A DNA stretch of 64,000 bases, from NCBI RefSeq assembly GCF_003324185.1, contig NZ_PXUP01000014.1:1-64000 (forward strand), written 5' to 3'. Each line of letters opens with the position of its first letter. The first letter of the stretch is position 1. This stretch comes from Faecalibacterium prausnitzii (GTDB lineage Bacteria > Bacillota > Clostridia > Oscillospirales > Ruminococcaceae). A program made the position numbers and the translations under genes. This document shows positions 41,316 to 50,919 of this stretch, in pieces. The notes below the pieces were generated by a model. That model made no database searches and was not told the origin of the DNA. It saw only the letters and a list, made by a program, of their open reading frames with translations.

Positions 41316-42902
41316 TTATACGCCGGAAGCACCATAGTTTGCCAGCACGCGGGCAGAGGGGTCGTTGACGTTGCAGCCCGGCCATGCTTTGTTGGGCATC
41401 CAGAAGCCTACGATGGTGCGGCTCTGGTCGTGGTAGTACTTCTCAAAAATTTCGCGGTAGAACAGGCTCTCCTTGGTAAAGGGCATGCAGTGTGCCGAGT
41501 AGTTTGCCCGGCGCATCTGGAACTCCTCGTCGGTGTACAGGCTCTCGGCGTACTCCTTGATGTCGTCCACCATGCTGTGGCCCACGGCGTCCGAGAAGGC
41601 GGCCTTTTCGCGCCACAGGATCTCCGGCGGCAGCCAGTCGCCCTCAAAGGCCTTGCGCAGCAGGTACTTGCCCTTGCCGTAGCGGTTCAGCTTCTTTTCC
41701 GGGTCGATGGCCATGACGTACCGCACAAAATCCAGATCGCCAAAGGGCACGCGGGCTTCGATGCTGTTGGAGGAGATGCAGCGGTCTGCCCGCAGCACAT
41801 CGTACATATACAGCTCCCGGATGCGCTTCTGGCTCTCCTGCTGGAAAGCATCGGCGGTGGGGGCGTAATCGGTGTATTTGTAGCCGAACAGCTCGTCCGA
41901 AATCTCGCCGGTCAGCAGCACACGCACATCGGTCTGCTCGTGGATGGCCTTGCACAGCAGGTACATGCCCATGCTGGCGCGGATGGTGGTGATATCCCAT
42001 GTGCCCAGCAGCCGGATGACCTCTTCCAAGCTGCTGAGCACCATCTCGCGGTTGATGATGATCTCGTGGTGCTCGCTGCCAAGATAGTCCGCAGTCTGCC
42101 GGGCGTATTTCAGGTCGATGGCATCAGTGTCCATGCCGATGGCAAAGGTGCGGATGGGCTTGCCCAGCTTCTTGGCAGCAATGGAGCACACCAAGGAGGA
42201 GTCGAGCCCGCCGGAAAGCAGGAAGCCCACGGGTGCATCGGCGTCCAGCCGCTTTTCCACACCGGCGATGAGCTTCTCGCGGATGTTCTGCAGGATGGTG
42301 GGCATATCGTCCTGCATGGGGGCGGGCACATCGGCAATGTCCTCGTAGCGCACAAAGCGGCCATCGCAGTAGTAGCTGCCGATGGGGAAGGGACGGATAT
42401 CATCGCACCAGCCGATGAGGTTGCGCATCTCGGAGGAAAAGGCGATCTTGTGGCTGGACTTGGAGTAGCCGTAGAACAGCGGACGGATGCCGATGGGGTC
42501 GCGGGCGGCGATGAGACGATCCTTGCGGGAATCGTACAGGATCAGCGCAAACTCCGCGTCCATGTGGCGGAACATATCCAGCCCGTACTCGTAGTACAGC
42601 GGCAGCAGGATCTCGCAGTCGCAGTCGGAGCAGAACTTGTAGCCACGGCGCTTTAAGATCTCTTTTTCGAACCGGAAGCCGTACAGCTCGCCGTTGCACA
42701 CCACGCAGTCAGCGCCCCGGTAAAAGGGCTGCATCCCCTCCGGGGTCAGTCCCATGATGGCAAGCCGCCCAAAGCCCATCAGGCCGTAGGGACCCTCCAC
42801 CACTCGCTGGTCGTCCGGCCCGCGGTCCACGGTGCGCAGCAGATACTCTTTGAATTTTTCGGCACTCAGGTCGTGCCCCGTATAACCCATAACACAACAC
42901 AT
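41316..42902 (-). CDS. asnB: Asparagine synthetase (glutamine-hydrolysing)
   Basis: Makes asparagine from aspartate, glutamine and ATP. It has 528 residues from ATG 42902, with Cys2 as the glutaminase nucleophile after Met removal. Glutaminase motifs RGPDDQ and CNGELYGF are present, as is the synthetase ATP loop SGGLDSS near residue 245. GAGGGG precedes the start. A T-box leader upstream ties expression to tRNA charging. Confidence 0.94.
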   Translation of the reverse strand: MCCVMGYTGHDLSAEKFKEYLLRTVDRGPDDQRVVEGPYGLMGFGRLAIMGLTPEGMQPFYRGADCVVCNGELYGFRFEKEILKRRGYKFCSDCDCEILLPLYYEYGLDMFRHMDAEFALILYDSRKDRLIAARDPIGIRPLFYGYSKSSHKIAFSSEMRNLIGWCDDIRPFPIGSYYCDGRFVRYEDIADVPAPMQDDMPTILQNIREKLIAGVEKRLDADAPVGFLLSGGLDSSLVCSIAAKKLGKPIRTFAIGMDTDAIDLKYARQTADYLGSEHHEIIINREMVLSSLEEVIRLLGTWDITTIRASMGMYLLCKAIHEQTDVRVLLTGEISDELFGYKYTDYAPTADAFQQESQKRIRELYMYDVLRADRCISSNSIEARVPFGDLDFVRYVMAIDPEKKLNRYGKGKYLLRKAFEGDWLPPEILWREKAAFSDAVGHSMVDDIKEYAESLYTDEEFQMRRANYSAHCMPFTKESLFYREIFEKYYHDQSRTIVGFWMPNKAWPGCNVNDPSARVLANYGASGV

Positions 42903-42921
42903 ACTTCTTACCCCTCTTAAA

Positions 42922-43215
42922 ATAAAAAAATACGGCAGCACATTCATCCCATAGTCCTAGGACGAATATGCTGCCGTATCCGTGGTGCCACCTAAATTAC
43001 CGGCATACGCAATACGCCGGTCACTTTTGTGCGCTCTCCCCGTTGAAAGCACTGCCGCGATAACGAGCGGCGCACGTCTGCCCCTACTGCTGCGCACGCA
43101 GGTTCAGGGAGCGGCTCACGGGTGTTCTTCGGGCTTCGTTTTCTGCGCGGTTTCCACCGTCCCGCGCTCTCTGCAAGAAAAACCTGAAACCTTACTTTTC
43201 CCGGTCAACGCTTTT
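42922..43215 (-). ncRNA. T-box leader of asnB
   Basis: On the minus strand AGGTGGCACCACGGA is the T-box sequence that pairs with uncharged tRNA. It is followed by the terminator stem ACGGCAGCATATTC/GAATGTGCTGCCGT and a T-run. The upstream 200 bases fold into the stem I region. An asparagine codon specifier is expected from the gene; I did not settle which AAC is used. Confidence 0.9.
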
Positions 43216-43224
43216 ATTGTCTGC

Positions 43225-43253
43225 ATTGTATCACGGGTTTTTGTCCGTGTCAA
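43225..43253 (-). promoter_or_regulatory. asnB promoter
   Basis: Minus strand: TTGACA (43253-43248), 17-base spacer, TACAAT (43230-43225). It overlaps the last codons of the Fur-family gene. Confidence 0.8.
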
Positions 43254-43716
43254 CACAGCAGGCGCATTTTTTTGCAGGCTGTTCTTCCGCTGCGGACGGT
43301 GCCGCGTTTTGCGCGCAATGACGGCACAGCCCGTACAGCACGCTGCCCTCACATTGCAGGGTAAAGCCGTGCTCCGCCATCAGGTGGGCGCGCACTTCAT
43401 CCATAAAATGGCAGTCCAAGTGATAGATGCGCCCGCACTGCACGCACTTGAGGTGCAGGTGCTCCCGGCAATGGCGTCCCTCGTCCACATACTGGAACAC
43501 CGCCCGCTCGCCTTTGTCGGCTACATATTTCATAATGCGCTGCTCGCCGGCAAGCTTGTCCAGATAGCGGTATACAGTGGTGGGGTTGGGGCTTGCGCCC
43601 TGCGCCTCCAGATGCTCCAGAATGTTGGAGGCACTTACTGCGTGCTGACGGTTGTTGATGAGGTAGTCTAAGATGAGTTGCCGGGTGCGGGTGTTGTAGC
43701 CATCGCTTCGTGCCAT
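43231..43716 (-). CDS. Fur-family metal-dependent regulator
   Basis: 161 residues from ATG 43716. The winged helix (HAVSASNILEHLEAQGASPN, then TTVYRYLDKL) is followed by the dimerisation domain with metal ligands HCREHLHLKC and CxxC pairs (CVQCG, CRHC). A Cys-rich tail (CACCVD) is unusual and could bind extra metal. Fur, Zur or PerR function cannot be told apart here. Promoter TTGCAT-17-TACAAT lies at 43791-43763. Confidence 0.87.
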   Translation of the reverse strand: MARSDGYNTRTRQLILDYLINNRQHAVSASNILEHLEAQGASPNPTTVYRYLDKLAGEQRIMKYVADKGERAVFQYVDEGRHCREHLHLKCVQCGRIYHLDCHFMDEVRAHLMAEHGFTLQCEGSVLYGLCRHCAQNAAPSAAEEQPAKKCACCVDTDKNP

Positions 43717-43762
43717 GAGAGTTTCGGTCCTTTCCGGTGTAGATGTGTTGTTTTTTACCCCT

Positions 43763-43791
43763 ATTGTAGCACAGTTTGCGCTTGGATGCAA
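43763..43791 (-). promoter_or_regulatory. Promoter of the Fur-family gene
   Basis: Minus strand: TTGCAT (43791-43786), 17-base spacer, TACAAT (43768-43763). The rest of 43792-44077 holds only a weak rightward promoter (TTGTAA near 43914) for the GntR gene and a small hairpin at 44005-44035. Confidence 0.65.
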
Positions 43792-44077
43792 AAGAAGCGG
43801 GCGGAAAGTCGGCCTGTTTGGCGACAAGCACAAAAAACATTGTAAAAAGTAGCAAAATCGAGGCGTAATCTTTGTATAAAACGGAAAACACTCCAAAGTT
43901 AAGCAAAAAGTCTTGTAAAAAATGCCCTGATGTGAAATAATGTATTAGATAAAGTGGTTGGATTGCAGCCGGGATACAAGCTGGCTGAACATGAAGAAGA
44001 AGCCGGCAGCGGTGGGTTTGCGCTGCCGGTTCGGACGTTTTGGAACGTTTTTTGGAGAAGAATAGGAGAGTGTGCTT

Positions 44078-44737
44078 ATGAAAGAGCAGGACGCACAGGC
44101 AAAGCTCAGCCTGAAGCTGCAGGCGTACCAGTACCTCAAAACCAAGATCTTGAACTGCGAGTACCGCCCCAACGAGTTTCTGAACGAGCAGAAACTCTGC
44201 GCCGAGATGGGCAACATCAGCCGCACCCCCATGCGGGATGCGCTGGGGCGTCTGGAGCAGGAGGGGCTGATCACCATTCTGCCCAAAAAGGGTCTGATGG
44301 TCTCCGGCATCACCGAAGAGGACGTGCACAGTATGTTTGAGATGCGTCTTTTGGTGGAGCCCTACGCCCTGCGTACTTACGGCAATGCCATCCCTCGGGA
44401 GCAGCTGGAGGCCTACGCTGAGCTGATGCACCACAGCGAGCGCATCGAGGACTTCTGCAAGTCGGACGACGACTTCCACGAGCTGCTGATGAGCACCCTG
44501 CCCAACAAGTATCTGCGCTCTGCCTACGACCGCATCACCGGCCTGAACACCCGTTTCCGCATCATGACCGGCAAGGTGAGCATGATCAATCAGGAGCAGA
44601 CCTGTGAGGAGCATCTGCAGATTCTGGATGCTGCTCTGGCAGGGGACTGGGACGGCGCAGCCATGGCGCTGCAGCACCATCTGGAGCTGGCCCGCGATAA
44701 AGCCGAGGGCGTCATCAAGGTCATCCGCCTGTGGTAA
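44078..44737 (+). CDS. GntR-family regulator (FCD type)
   Basis: 219 residues from ATG 44078 (AGGAG upstream). The winged helix spans about 10-75 (NEFLNEQKLCAEMGNISRTP, then MRDALGRLEQEGLITILPKKG). The C-terminal FCD-like helical effector domain (MFEMRLLVEPYALRTYG; DDDFHELLM; CEEHLQILDAALAGDW) carries His/Asp residues that may bind metal and a ligand. The target is unknown; it stands alone. Confidence 0.88.
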   Translation: MKEQDAQAKLSLKLQAYQYLKTKILNCEYRPNEFLNEQKLCAEMGNISRTPMRDALGRLEQEGLITILPKKGLMVSGITEEDVHSMFEMRLLVEPYALRTYGNAIPREQLEAYAELMHHSERIEDFCKSDDDFHELLMSTLPNKYLRSAYDRITGLNTRFRIMTGKVSMINQEQTCEEHLQILDAALAGDWDGAAMALQHHLELARDKAEGVIKVIRLW

Positions 44738-44750
44738 AAGAATAAAAATT

Positions 44751-44790
44751 ATAAGGTCTGCTGCACCGCACGGTGCAGCAGACCTTTTGC
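44751..44790 (+). terminator. Terminator after the GntR gene
   Basis: AAGGTCTGCTGCACC and GGTGCAGCAGACCTT pair over GCAC, followed by TTTGCCTTTT. Confidence 0.9.
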
Positions 44791-44870
44791 CTTTTGTCAG
44801 CAGAACGATTCAGAATGGCCGCCGCGTGCGCTTTGGCCATAATCAGCGGAATTGTTATTTATAATATACG

Positions 44871-44905
44871 AACAGCCAAGCCTGCGGGCTTGGCTGTTCG
44901 ACTTT
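44871..44905 (-). terminator. Hairpin at the end of the ABC operon
   Basis: CAGCCAAGCC and GGCTTGGCTG pair tightly over TGCG, 30 bases after the ATPase stop on the minus strand. Confidence 0.6.
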
Positions 44906-44930
44906 TCACAAGAGGAGAAAAACGGCAGGC

Positions 44931-45749
44931 TTATTTCTCCACCTTGCTCAGCAGGATACGGTCATTATCCAGATTTTTGCCAGCATTCTCGCGGAACTTT
45001 TCCAGCAGATCGTCCACTGTCATCTTGCTGCGTGCTGCGCCCTTTACGTCAAACACGATGCGCCCGGCGTCCATCATCAGGGTGCGGTTGCCCAGCTCCA
45101 GCGCCTGATGCATATTGTGGGTCACCATCAGGCAGGTGATCTTTTTCTCGGCCACGATGCTCTTGGTCAGCGCCAGCACCTTTTCGGCGGTGGCGGGGTC
45201 CAGCGCGGCGGTGTGCTCGTCCAACAGCAGCAGCTTCGGCGTGACAAGGGTAGCCATGAGCAGGGTAAGCGCCTGCCGCTGCCCGCCGGAGAGCAGCCCC
45301 ACCGGCTGCTTCATGCGGTCCTCCAGCCCCATGTCCAGCAACGCCAGCTTTTCGCGGAAGAGCGCCTTATCCTTGCGGGAGATGCGGGAGAAGATGGCGT
45401 TGGGCGCAGTGCCTGCCCGCAGGTAGGCCAGCGCCAGATTTTCCTCAATGGTCATGTTGGGCGCAGTGCCCTTGAGCGGGTCCTGGAACAGATGTCCGAT
45501 GACCTTGCTGCGCTGGTGCTCCGGCGCAAAGGTGATGTCCTGTCCGCCCAGCAGAATGCTGCCCTCATCGGCAATAAAGCCGCCGGTGATGGCATTGAAC
45601 AGGGTGGATTTGCCCGCGCCGTTGGAGCCTACGATGGTGGCAAAATCTCCGGCTTCCATCTGCAGGCTCACCCCATTTAGCGCCACTTTTTCGTTGACGG
45701 TGCCGGGGTTAAAGGTTTTGTGCAGGTCGTTCAGTTGCAGCATTTCCAT
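44931..45749 (-). CDS. ABC transporter ATPase (TrpZ-like)
   Basis: 272 residues. Walker A GSNGAGKST near residue 39, signature LLSGGQRQ near 155, Walker B LLLLDEHTAALD near 175. It energises the permease encoded immediately upstream (one base apart). With the ABC_sub_bind-type lipoprotein this makes the TrpXYZ-type system. Confidence 0.88.
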   Translation of the reverse strand: MEMLQLNDLHKTFNPGTVNEKVALNGVSLQMEAGDFATIVGSNGAGKSTLFNAITGGFIADEGSILLGGQDITFAPEHQRSKVIGHLFQDPLKGTAPNMTIEENLALAYLRAGTAPNAIFSRISRKDKALFREKLALLDMGLEDRMKQPVGLLSGGQRQALTLLMATLVTPKLLLLDEHTAALDPATAEKVLALTKSIVAEKKITCLMVTHNMHQALELGNRTLMMDAGRIVFDVKGAARSKMTVDDLLEKFRENAGKNLDNDRILLSKVEK

Positions 45750-45750
45750 G

Positions 45751-46695
45751 TTACTGTCCCTCCCTGTTGGTCACGGTGCAGCGGGCACGGGCAGCGTGCC
45801 GGCGCTTTTCAAAGGCGAAGTGCTCCCGGATGGCGGGCATGGAGATGGCCACTGCCACAATGATGGCAGAAACCAGCTTCATGGCGGCGGCGGGCACGTT
45901 GAACCGCAGCGCCACGGCCACGATAAAGCGGTACAGGCAGCTTCCGAACACCACGCCCAGAATGCAGCGCAGCATGGTGCGCTTGCCCACCAGCGTCTCA
46001 CCGATGATGAGGGAAGCCAGTGCAATGGTCACCATGCCGGTGCCCACGTTGATATCACAGCTTTTCTGGTACTGTGCCAGCAGCCCGCCGGACAGCGCAC
46101 ACAACGCACCGGATACGCACAGACCCACCGTGATGGTAAAGGCGGGGTTGATGCTGGAAGCCCGCACCATGGCGGCGTTATCGCCGGTGGCGCGGATGGA
46201 AAGCCCCAGCCGCGTGCCCAGAAAGCCCAGCATCGCCGCGCAGGCTACAGCAATGATGCCTGCCGCCAGTGCCAGCTTGTACCAGCTGCCCAGAAAGCCC
46301 AGCGAAGTTTTTGCCATGGAGAAGATGGTAGGGGTCTTGACCAGCGACATGGTGGAGGAAAAGCCCATCACTGCCAGATTGATGGTGTATAGGCCGGTGT
46401 TGACAATGATACCGGCCATAATGCTTTCCACCCCGAGCCTTGTCTGCAAAAAGGCGGTGACAAAGCCGGAGCACACCCCCGCAGCCATGGCTGCCGCCAG
46501 TGCAAGGATGGGGTGACCGGTCAGCGCCACCTGACAGGCCACGGCGCAGCCCAGCGTAAAGCAGCCGTCGGTGGAAAGGTCGGCAATATTCAGGATGGAG
46601 TAGCTCAGAAACAGTGCCAACGCCACCAGTCCGTAGATGCAGCCCAGCTCCAGCGCTGTCTGCAAAACGTTGAGGGAAAAAATACTCGCCAGCAT
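45751..46695 (-). CDS. ABC transporter permease (TrpY-like)
   Basis: 314 residues with eight or more hydrophobic segments of the branched-chain/LivH type (SILNIADLSTDGCFTLGCAV near the N-terminus). It partners with the ATPase and binding protein around it. A gap of 156 bases with a small hairpin near 46797 separates it from the binding-protein gene. Confidence 0.87.
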   Translation of the reverse strand: MLASIFSLNVLQTALELGCIYGLVALALFLSYSILNIADLSTDGCFTLGCAVACQVALTGHPILALAAAMAAGVCSGFVTAFLQTRLGVESIMAGIIVNTGLYTINLAVMGFSSTMSLVKTPTIFSMAKTSLGFLGSWYKLALAAGIIAVACAAMLGFLGTRLGLSIRATGDNAAMVRASSINPAFTITVGLCVSGALCALSGGLLAQYQKSCDINVGTGMVTIALASLIIGETLVGKRTMLRCILGVVFGSCLYRFIVAVALRFNVPAAAMKLVSAIIVAVAISMPAIREHFAFEKRRHAARARCTVTNREGQ

Positions 46696-46851
46696 GGTGT
46701 ATGCTCCTTTTATGTTTTAGAGTGGACGAATTAACCGGTATTTCATTTTCACGGGAGGGAGATTATAAAAAGCATCTTTCCCCAGAACTGCCAAAAGCTC
46801 TCCCTTGCGGGAGAGCCGGAAAAGCCGTCAGGCTTTGACAGAGCGGGGCGT

Positions 46852-47952
46852 TCAGGAGAAGTTCTCGGCGGTGGTCACCTCGCAGATCTCGGTGCAGTAG
46901 GGCTTGAAGGCTTCCTTCAGGGCAGCCAGATCCAGACCCAGCGCTTCGGCGGTCTCGGTGTTGATGGTGACGATGCCGTTATCAAAGGTCTGGTAGGGCA
47001 GGTCTGCGGGGGTCTTGCCGTCGCACAGCAGCTGGCTGACCATATCGGCGGTGGCTTCGCCCAGCTGAACGTAGTCCACGCCGTAGCCCACCATTGCGCC
47101 GTTCAGCGCAAAGCTGTCGGCACCGGTGTAGTGCTGCACACCGGCCTCGATGAAGCTCTCGTAGATGGACAGCTCGGCGGTCATGATGGTGTTGTCGGTG
47201 GGGGTGAACACGGCCTTGACCCCAGCGGCGACCAGTGCTTCGGCAGCCATCTGCACCTCGGCGGTGGTGGTGCCGTTCTTTTCCACCACCTTGATGCCGT
47301 TCTTCTCGCAGAAGGCCTTGGCGTCCGCAATGGCCTGGGTGGAGGAATCCTGACTCAAGTCGTACAGCAGACCGATGGTGTCGATGCCGGGGTTTGCCGC
47401 CACGATCAGGTTCATGATGGCGTCGGTGTTCAGGGCATCGGAGGTGCCGGTGATGTTCTCCTCCCCGTCAAACCCGGCGGCGGCGGGGTCGGTCACGGCA
47501 GAGTAGACCACCGGGATGTCGGTGTCCTCCACAGCGGCCAGCATGGTAGCGGCGGTGGGGGTGGCCACTGCCACGATCACGTCCACGCCGTCAGCCACAA
47601 GGTCTGCACCGATCTGGTTCAGGTTGGACTGGTCGGCCTGTGCGTTGGCATAGTAATCGGCGTAGTCAAAGGTGACACCCTTCTCCTTGCCGATGGCGTC
47701 CAGACGGCTCTCCACAGATTCTACGATCTGGTTGAGGGAAGCGTGGTCCACATAGTTGACGATGCCCACCTTGAAGGTCTCGCCAGTGGCAGCGGCGCTG
47801 CCGGAAGCCGCTGCGGAGGAGGAGACCGCTGCACTGGAGACGGTGCTGGAAGCAGCACTGCCGCAACCGGTCAGTGCCATGGCAGAAACAGCAGAAGCGG
47901 CCAGAGCGGCCTTCAGGAAGCTGCGGCGGGAGATCATGTTCAGGTTTTTCAT
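46852..47952 (-). CDS. ABC substrate-binding lipoprotein (TrpX-like)
   Basis: 366 residues. A signal peptide with twin Arg (MISRRSFLKAALAAS) and lipobox LTGCGS is followed by a Ser/Ala linker and an ABC_sub_bind domain (FKVGIVNYVDHASLNQIVES; TGTSDALNT; FTPTDNTIM). Members of this family next to a T-box usually import tryptophan or another aromatic amino acid. First gene of its operon, under the T-box at 48010-48300. Confidence 0.87.
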   Translation of the reverse strand: MKNLNMISRRSFLKAALAASAVSAMALTGCGSAASSTVSSAAVSSSAAASGSAAATGETFKVGIVNYVDHASLNQIVESVESRLDAIGKEKGVTFDYADYYANAQADQSNLNQIGADLVADGVDVIVAVATPTAATMLAAVEDTDIPVVYSAVTDPAAAGFDGEENITGTSDALNTDAIMNLIVAANPGIDTIGLLYDLSQDSSTQAIADAKAFCEKNGIKVVEKNGTTTAEVQMAAEALVAAGVKAVFTPTDNTIMTAELSIYESFIEAGVQHYTGADSFALNGAMVGYGVDYVQLGEATADMVSQLLCDGKTPADLPYQTFDNGIVTINTETAEALGLDLAALKEAFKPYCTEICEVTTAENFS

Positions 47953-48009
47953 AGTGGTAACTCCTTTCCCGGAGCGGGCGGCAAATCAAAAGACCCGCTC
48001 CCTTTGCGG

Positions 48010-48300
48010 GACGGGTCTTAAAACAAAACGACCCTGTCCCTGTGTGTTATCCACAAGGACAGGATCGGTAAATTACGATTCTGCGGTGCCACCTTGCTTG
48101 CTCTGCATCCAATACAGCAGAGCCACTCACGGAGAGCCAACACTCCCCTGTCCTATAACGGAGACTTCCGTCCAAAGCTACTAGGGCTTCTGCCCGTTTG
48201 CCCGGCCCTCGGCGGCCCACGAATCTCTGCCCCGCTTTCGCCCGTTTGCACTGTCCGGGCTCACTGCAGATGCGCTGTGCAGGTTCTCTTCCGCCTCATC
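48010..48300 (-). ncRNA. T-box leader of the amino-acid ABC transporter
   Basis: Minus strand: AAGGTGGCACCGCAGAA is the T-box sequence, followed by a terminator stem CCTGTCCTTGTG/CACAGGGACAGG with TCGTTTTGTTTT. About 200 bases of stem I/II region precede it. The specifier codon was not resolved by eye; Trp (TGG) is expected from the transporter type. Confidence 0.88.
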
Positions 48301-48378
48301 GGTTTGATTGCATTATACACTTTATCTTCGTAAAGTCAAGAGGGAATTTAAAATTTTTATTTTTCTGTCCGGTCAAAG

Positions 48379-50781
48379 TCATTCTTCTGCCGGGGTGCCG
48401 GTGCTGCGGCGCTTGCGGCGCACAAAGCAGGCAACGTACACCACCCACACCGGAATTGCCACGGCGGTGACCACCCGGCTGGCGGAAAGCCCGGCGGCCT
48501 GATACACAAAGTCGATGCTGCTTGCACCCGCCGGGCAGAGCACTGCCATCAGTCCCTCGTCCACCTGAAGGATATCGGCCTTTTCGCCGTTGACGTAGGC
48601 GGTAAAGCCGTCGTCGTAGGGCACGGAGAAAAAGACGAGGTTTGCCTTGTCCAGCGTGATCTCGGCATGGAAACCGGCATTATTCATCTGGAACACCGAG
48701 CAGCTGTGGGCGCGGCGGTCGGCGCAGTCCTGCGTGTAGCTGTCGTAGTGCAGGTCATCCAGCATGGCGTCCGGCAGCTCGGTCAGGTACTGGCCGTACT
48801 GCGCCACATCCTCGTCCTCCAGCACCAGCGCCCGCATCAGCAGGTTGGAGCGCAGGGTCTTGACCGAAGCTTCGTAGGTAGCTTTGGTCACATAGTAGTC
48901 GTAGGTAAAGCCCATGGGCACATAGTTATCGTTGTGGTACAGCGCGTAGCCGTCCACATCGGCAAGGTAGGTCCAGCCCGCGTCTGCTTCGTCCTCAAAG
49001 CTCTCGCGCTTTTCCGGAGTGGTGATGAGGTACTCCACGCTCAAAAGGCCGCGCAACGCGTAGTTTGCGATCTCCGGCTCGCTGCGCACATCCCGCTTGA
49101 CCCCCAGCGCCGGGTAGAAGCTGAGGATGCTGGGGGCAGCCGTGCTGCCGAAGTATTGCAGGCAGCTTTTATCCAGCCACATCCCGATGTTATCGTGGAT
49201 CTTGTAGGTGTCTATCCGGTAGTCGCCCTCCGGCAGGTCGTTTTTCAGCAGCAAGGCGTTGGTGTCCTGCTCCACAAGGTCGCTGTCGGTGTACCACTGG
49301 CCAAACTTGCCAATGCCGATGTGCACCATGGTGAATGCGCAGGCAAACACCAGCACTGCCGCCGTCATGCGCTGGGCAAAGCGGCTGTCCTGCCGCCACT
49401 TGCTGCAAAGAACGCGGTACAGCATAAGCCCCAGCAGACCAAAGCCCAGCACGACAAAGAACTGCCCCGGGTTCTTCAGCACGCCCAGCGACCATGTCTC
49501 GGTGGTATCGTCCCGCACGGGCACCACCGCAAAAACAAGCGTAGCCAGCATGATCCAGCCGATGCCCCGGGCGGGTGCATCCAGATCAACGTCCGGGTCC
49601 TCCAGCGCGTTCACGGTCATGGCGGCAAGGATGAGGGTGGGCATATAGTACCAGCGGGCGTAGTAGCTGGAATTGAGCGCGTAGAAGGCGCTGTTCAGCA
49701 CCGGCACCAGTGCGCATACGGCGCATACCGCCACGATGCGCTTTTTGCTGTCTGCCTTCCGGCTGCGCCAGTAGGCCATGGCACCGGCCAGACTGCACAG
49801 GGGCAGATAGGCCGTCATGCTCGTCCACTTGATGACGCCCTCCGACCAGACCGAGGTAAGATAAGGGGAGTCCGGCGGTAGGATCCAGCTGAGCAGGATG
49901 GCCAGATACTGCTGCACCTTGGAGTAGGTCAGGAAGCCCCACCCGGAGGAAAGGTCGATGGTGCGCGGGTTCTGCAGCAGACTGAGCACCGCCGGGAACA
50001 GCAGCAGACAGCCCATGGCTACGCCCAGCACGCTTTCCCACAACAGATGGCCGAACTTGCGCCCGGTCAGCCGGAAGTCCCGCGCCGAAAGCTTGCACAC
50101 AAAGTAGATGCACAAAAAGAGCACCTGTCCCACAAAGAAGAAGTAGTTATTGAGCAGGTTTACCGCCACCCAGAAGGCGAACAGGCCGTGACGATCCTCA
50201 TAAATGGCTTCGTCCAGCGCCCAGAGCAGGTATGGAAACAGCGCCACCACATCCACAAAGTGGTTGAAGAACACGTTGTACACCGCAAAGCCGGAAAGCG
50301 CGTACAGACAGGCACCCAGCACCGCGTAGTTCGCATTTTTGACGTAGCGGCGCAGATACAGGAACGCGCCGCCGCCCGCCACGCCGAACTTGAGCACCAG
50401 CAGCGGCACCATCATATAGGGCAGCCAGCTCTGCGGCAGCAGCATCGACAGCCAGAAGAACGGCGAGCCGTACAGGTAGAAGGAGTAGGCGTTCATCACC
50501 CCGCTGCCAAGGTCGGTCGCCCACGAAAAGGTATTGCGCGGCGCACCGGCAAAGGCACTGTCCGGGTAACCTGCGCCCTTGACGAAGCCGTTCATATACC
50601 GGTAAAAGGTGATCTGCTGGCTGTTAAAATCGCCTGCATAGTGGAAAAAGCCGCCGTCAAGGATGTAGAACGGCAAAAAGAAGATGGCCGCCGTCAGGGC
50701 GCACAGCCCCACCGCCTGCCAGAATTTTTTATGGCTCTGCTCCCTTTGCGTGAGCAGCCGTGGTTTTTTGAACTTTTCCAT
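48379..50781 (-). CDS. YfhO-family membrane protein
   Basis: 800 residues with about 13 membrane segments. The N-terminal part GDFNSQQITFYRYM and FSWATDLGSGVMNAYSFYLYG is the hallmark of the YfhO family. A large extracytoplasmic C-terminal domain (about 540-760) precedes a last helix and a basic tail. These proteins are thought to act in envelope glycosylation, such as adding sugars to teichoic acids. Single gene with its own 5' region. Confidence 0.88.
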   Translation of the reverse strand: MEKFKKPRLLTQREQSHKKFWQAVGLCALTAAIFFLPFYILDGGFFHYAGDFNSQQITFYRYMNGFVKGAGYPDSAFAGAPRNTFSWATDLGSGVMNAYSFYLYGSPFFWLSMLLPQSWLPYMMVPLLVLKFGVAGGGAFLYLRRYVKNANYAVLGACLYALSGFAVYNVFFNHFVDVVALFPYLLWALDEAIYEDRHGLFAFWVAVNLLNNYFFFVGQVLFLCIYFVCKLSARDFRLTGRKFGHLLWESVLGVAMGCLLLFPAVLSLLQNPRTIDLSSGWGFLTYSKVQQYLAILLSWILPPDSPYLTSVWSEGVIKWTSMTAYLPLCSLAGAMAYWRSRKADSKKRIVAVCAVCALVPVLNSAFYALNSSYYARWYYMPTLILAAMTVNALEDPDVDLDAPARGIGWIMLATLVFAVVPVRDDTTETWSLGVLKNPGQFFVVLGFGLLGLMLYRVLCSKWRQDSRFAQRMTAAVLVFACAFTMVHIGIGKFGQWYTDSDLVEQDTNALLLKNDLPEGDYRIDTYKIHDNIGMWLDKSCLQYFGSTAAPSILSFYPALGVKRDVRSEPEIANYALRGLLSVEYLITTPEKRESFEDEADAGWTYLADVDGYALYHNDNYVPMGFTYDYYVTKATYEASVKTLRSNLLMRALVLEDEDVAQYGQYLTELPDAMLDDLHYDSYTQDCADRRAHSCSVFQMNNAGFHAEITLDKANLVFFSVPYDDGFTAYVNGEKADILQVDEGLMAVLCPAGASSIDFVYQAAGLSASRVVTAVAIPVWVVYVACFVRRKRRSTGTPAEE

Positions 50782-50919
50782 AGCGTTCCTCTTTCTCCGC
50801 GCACCGGCGCGGAAGTGGATTTGATGTCACCTTGTAGTATAGCACGGCGGCGCGCAAGAAAAAAGGGCTTGACAAGCGCACGCGGGGCGGGTATGGTGAA
50901 GAAAAGGAGGCGTATTGCC

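Noticed and set aside
38801-41335. 844-codon minus-strand open frame opposite the EF-G paralogue
   Set aside because: Shadow of a well-supported gene; no start signal or family pattern.
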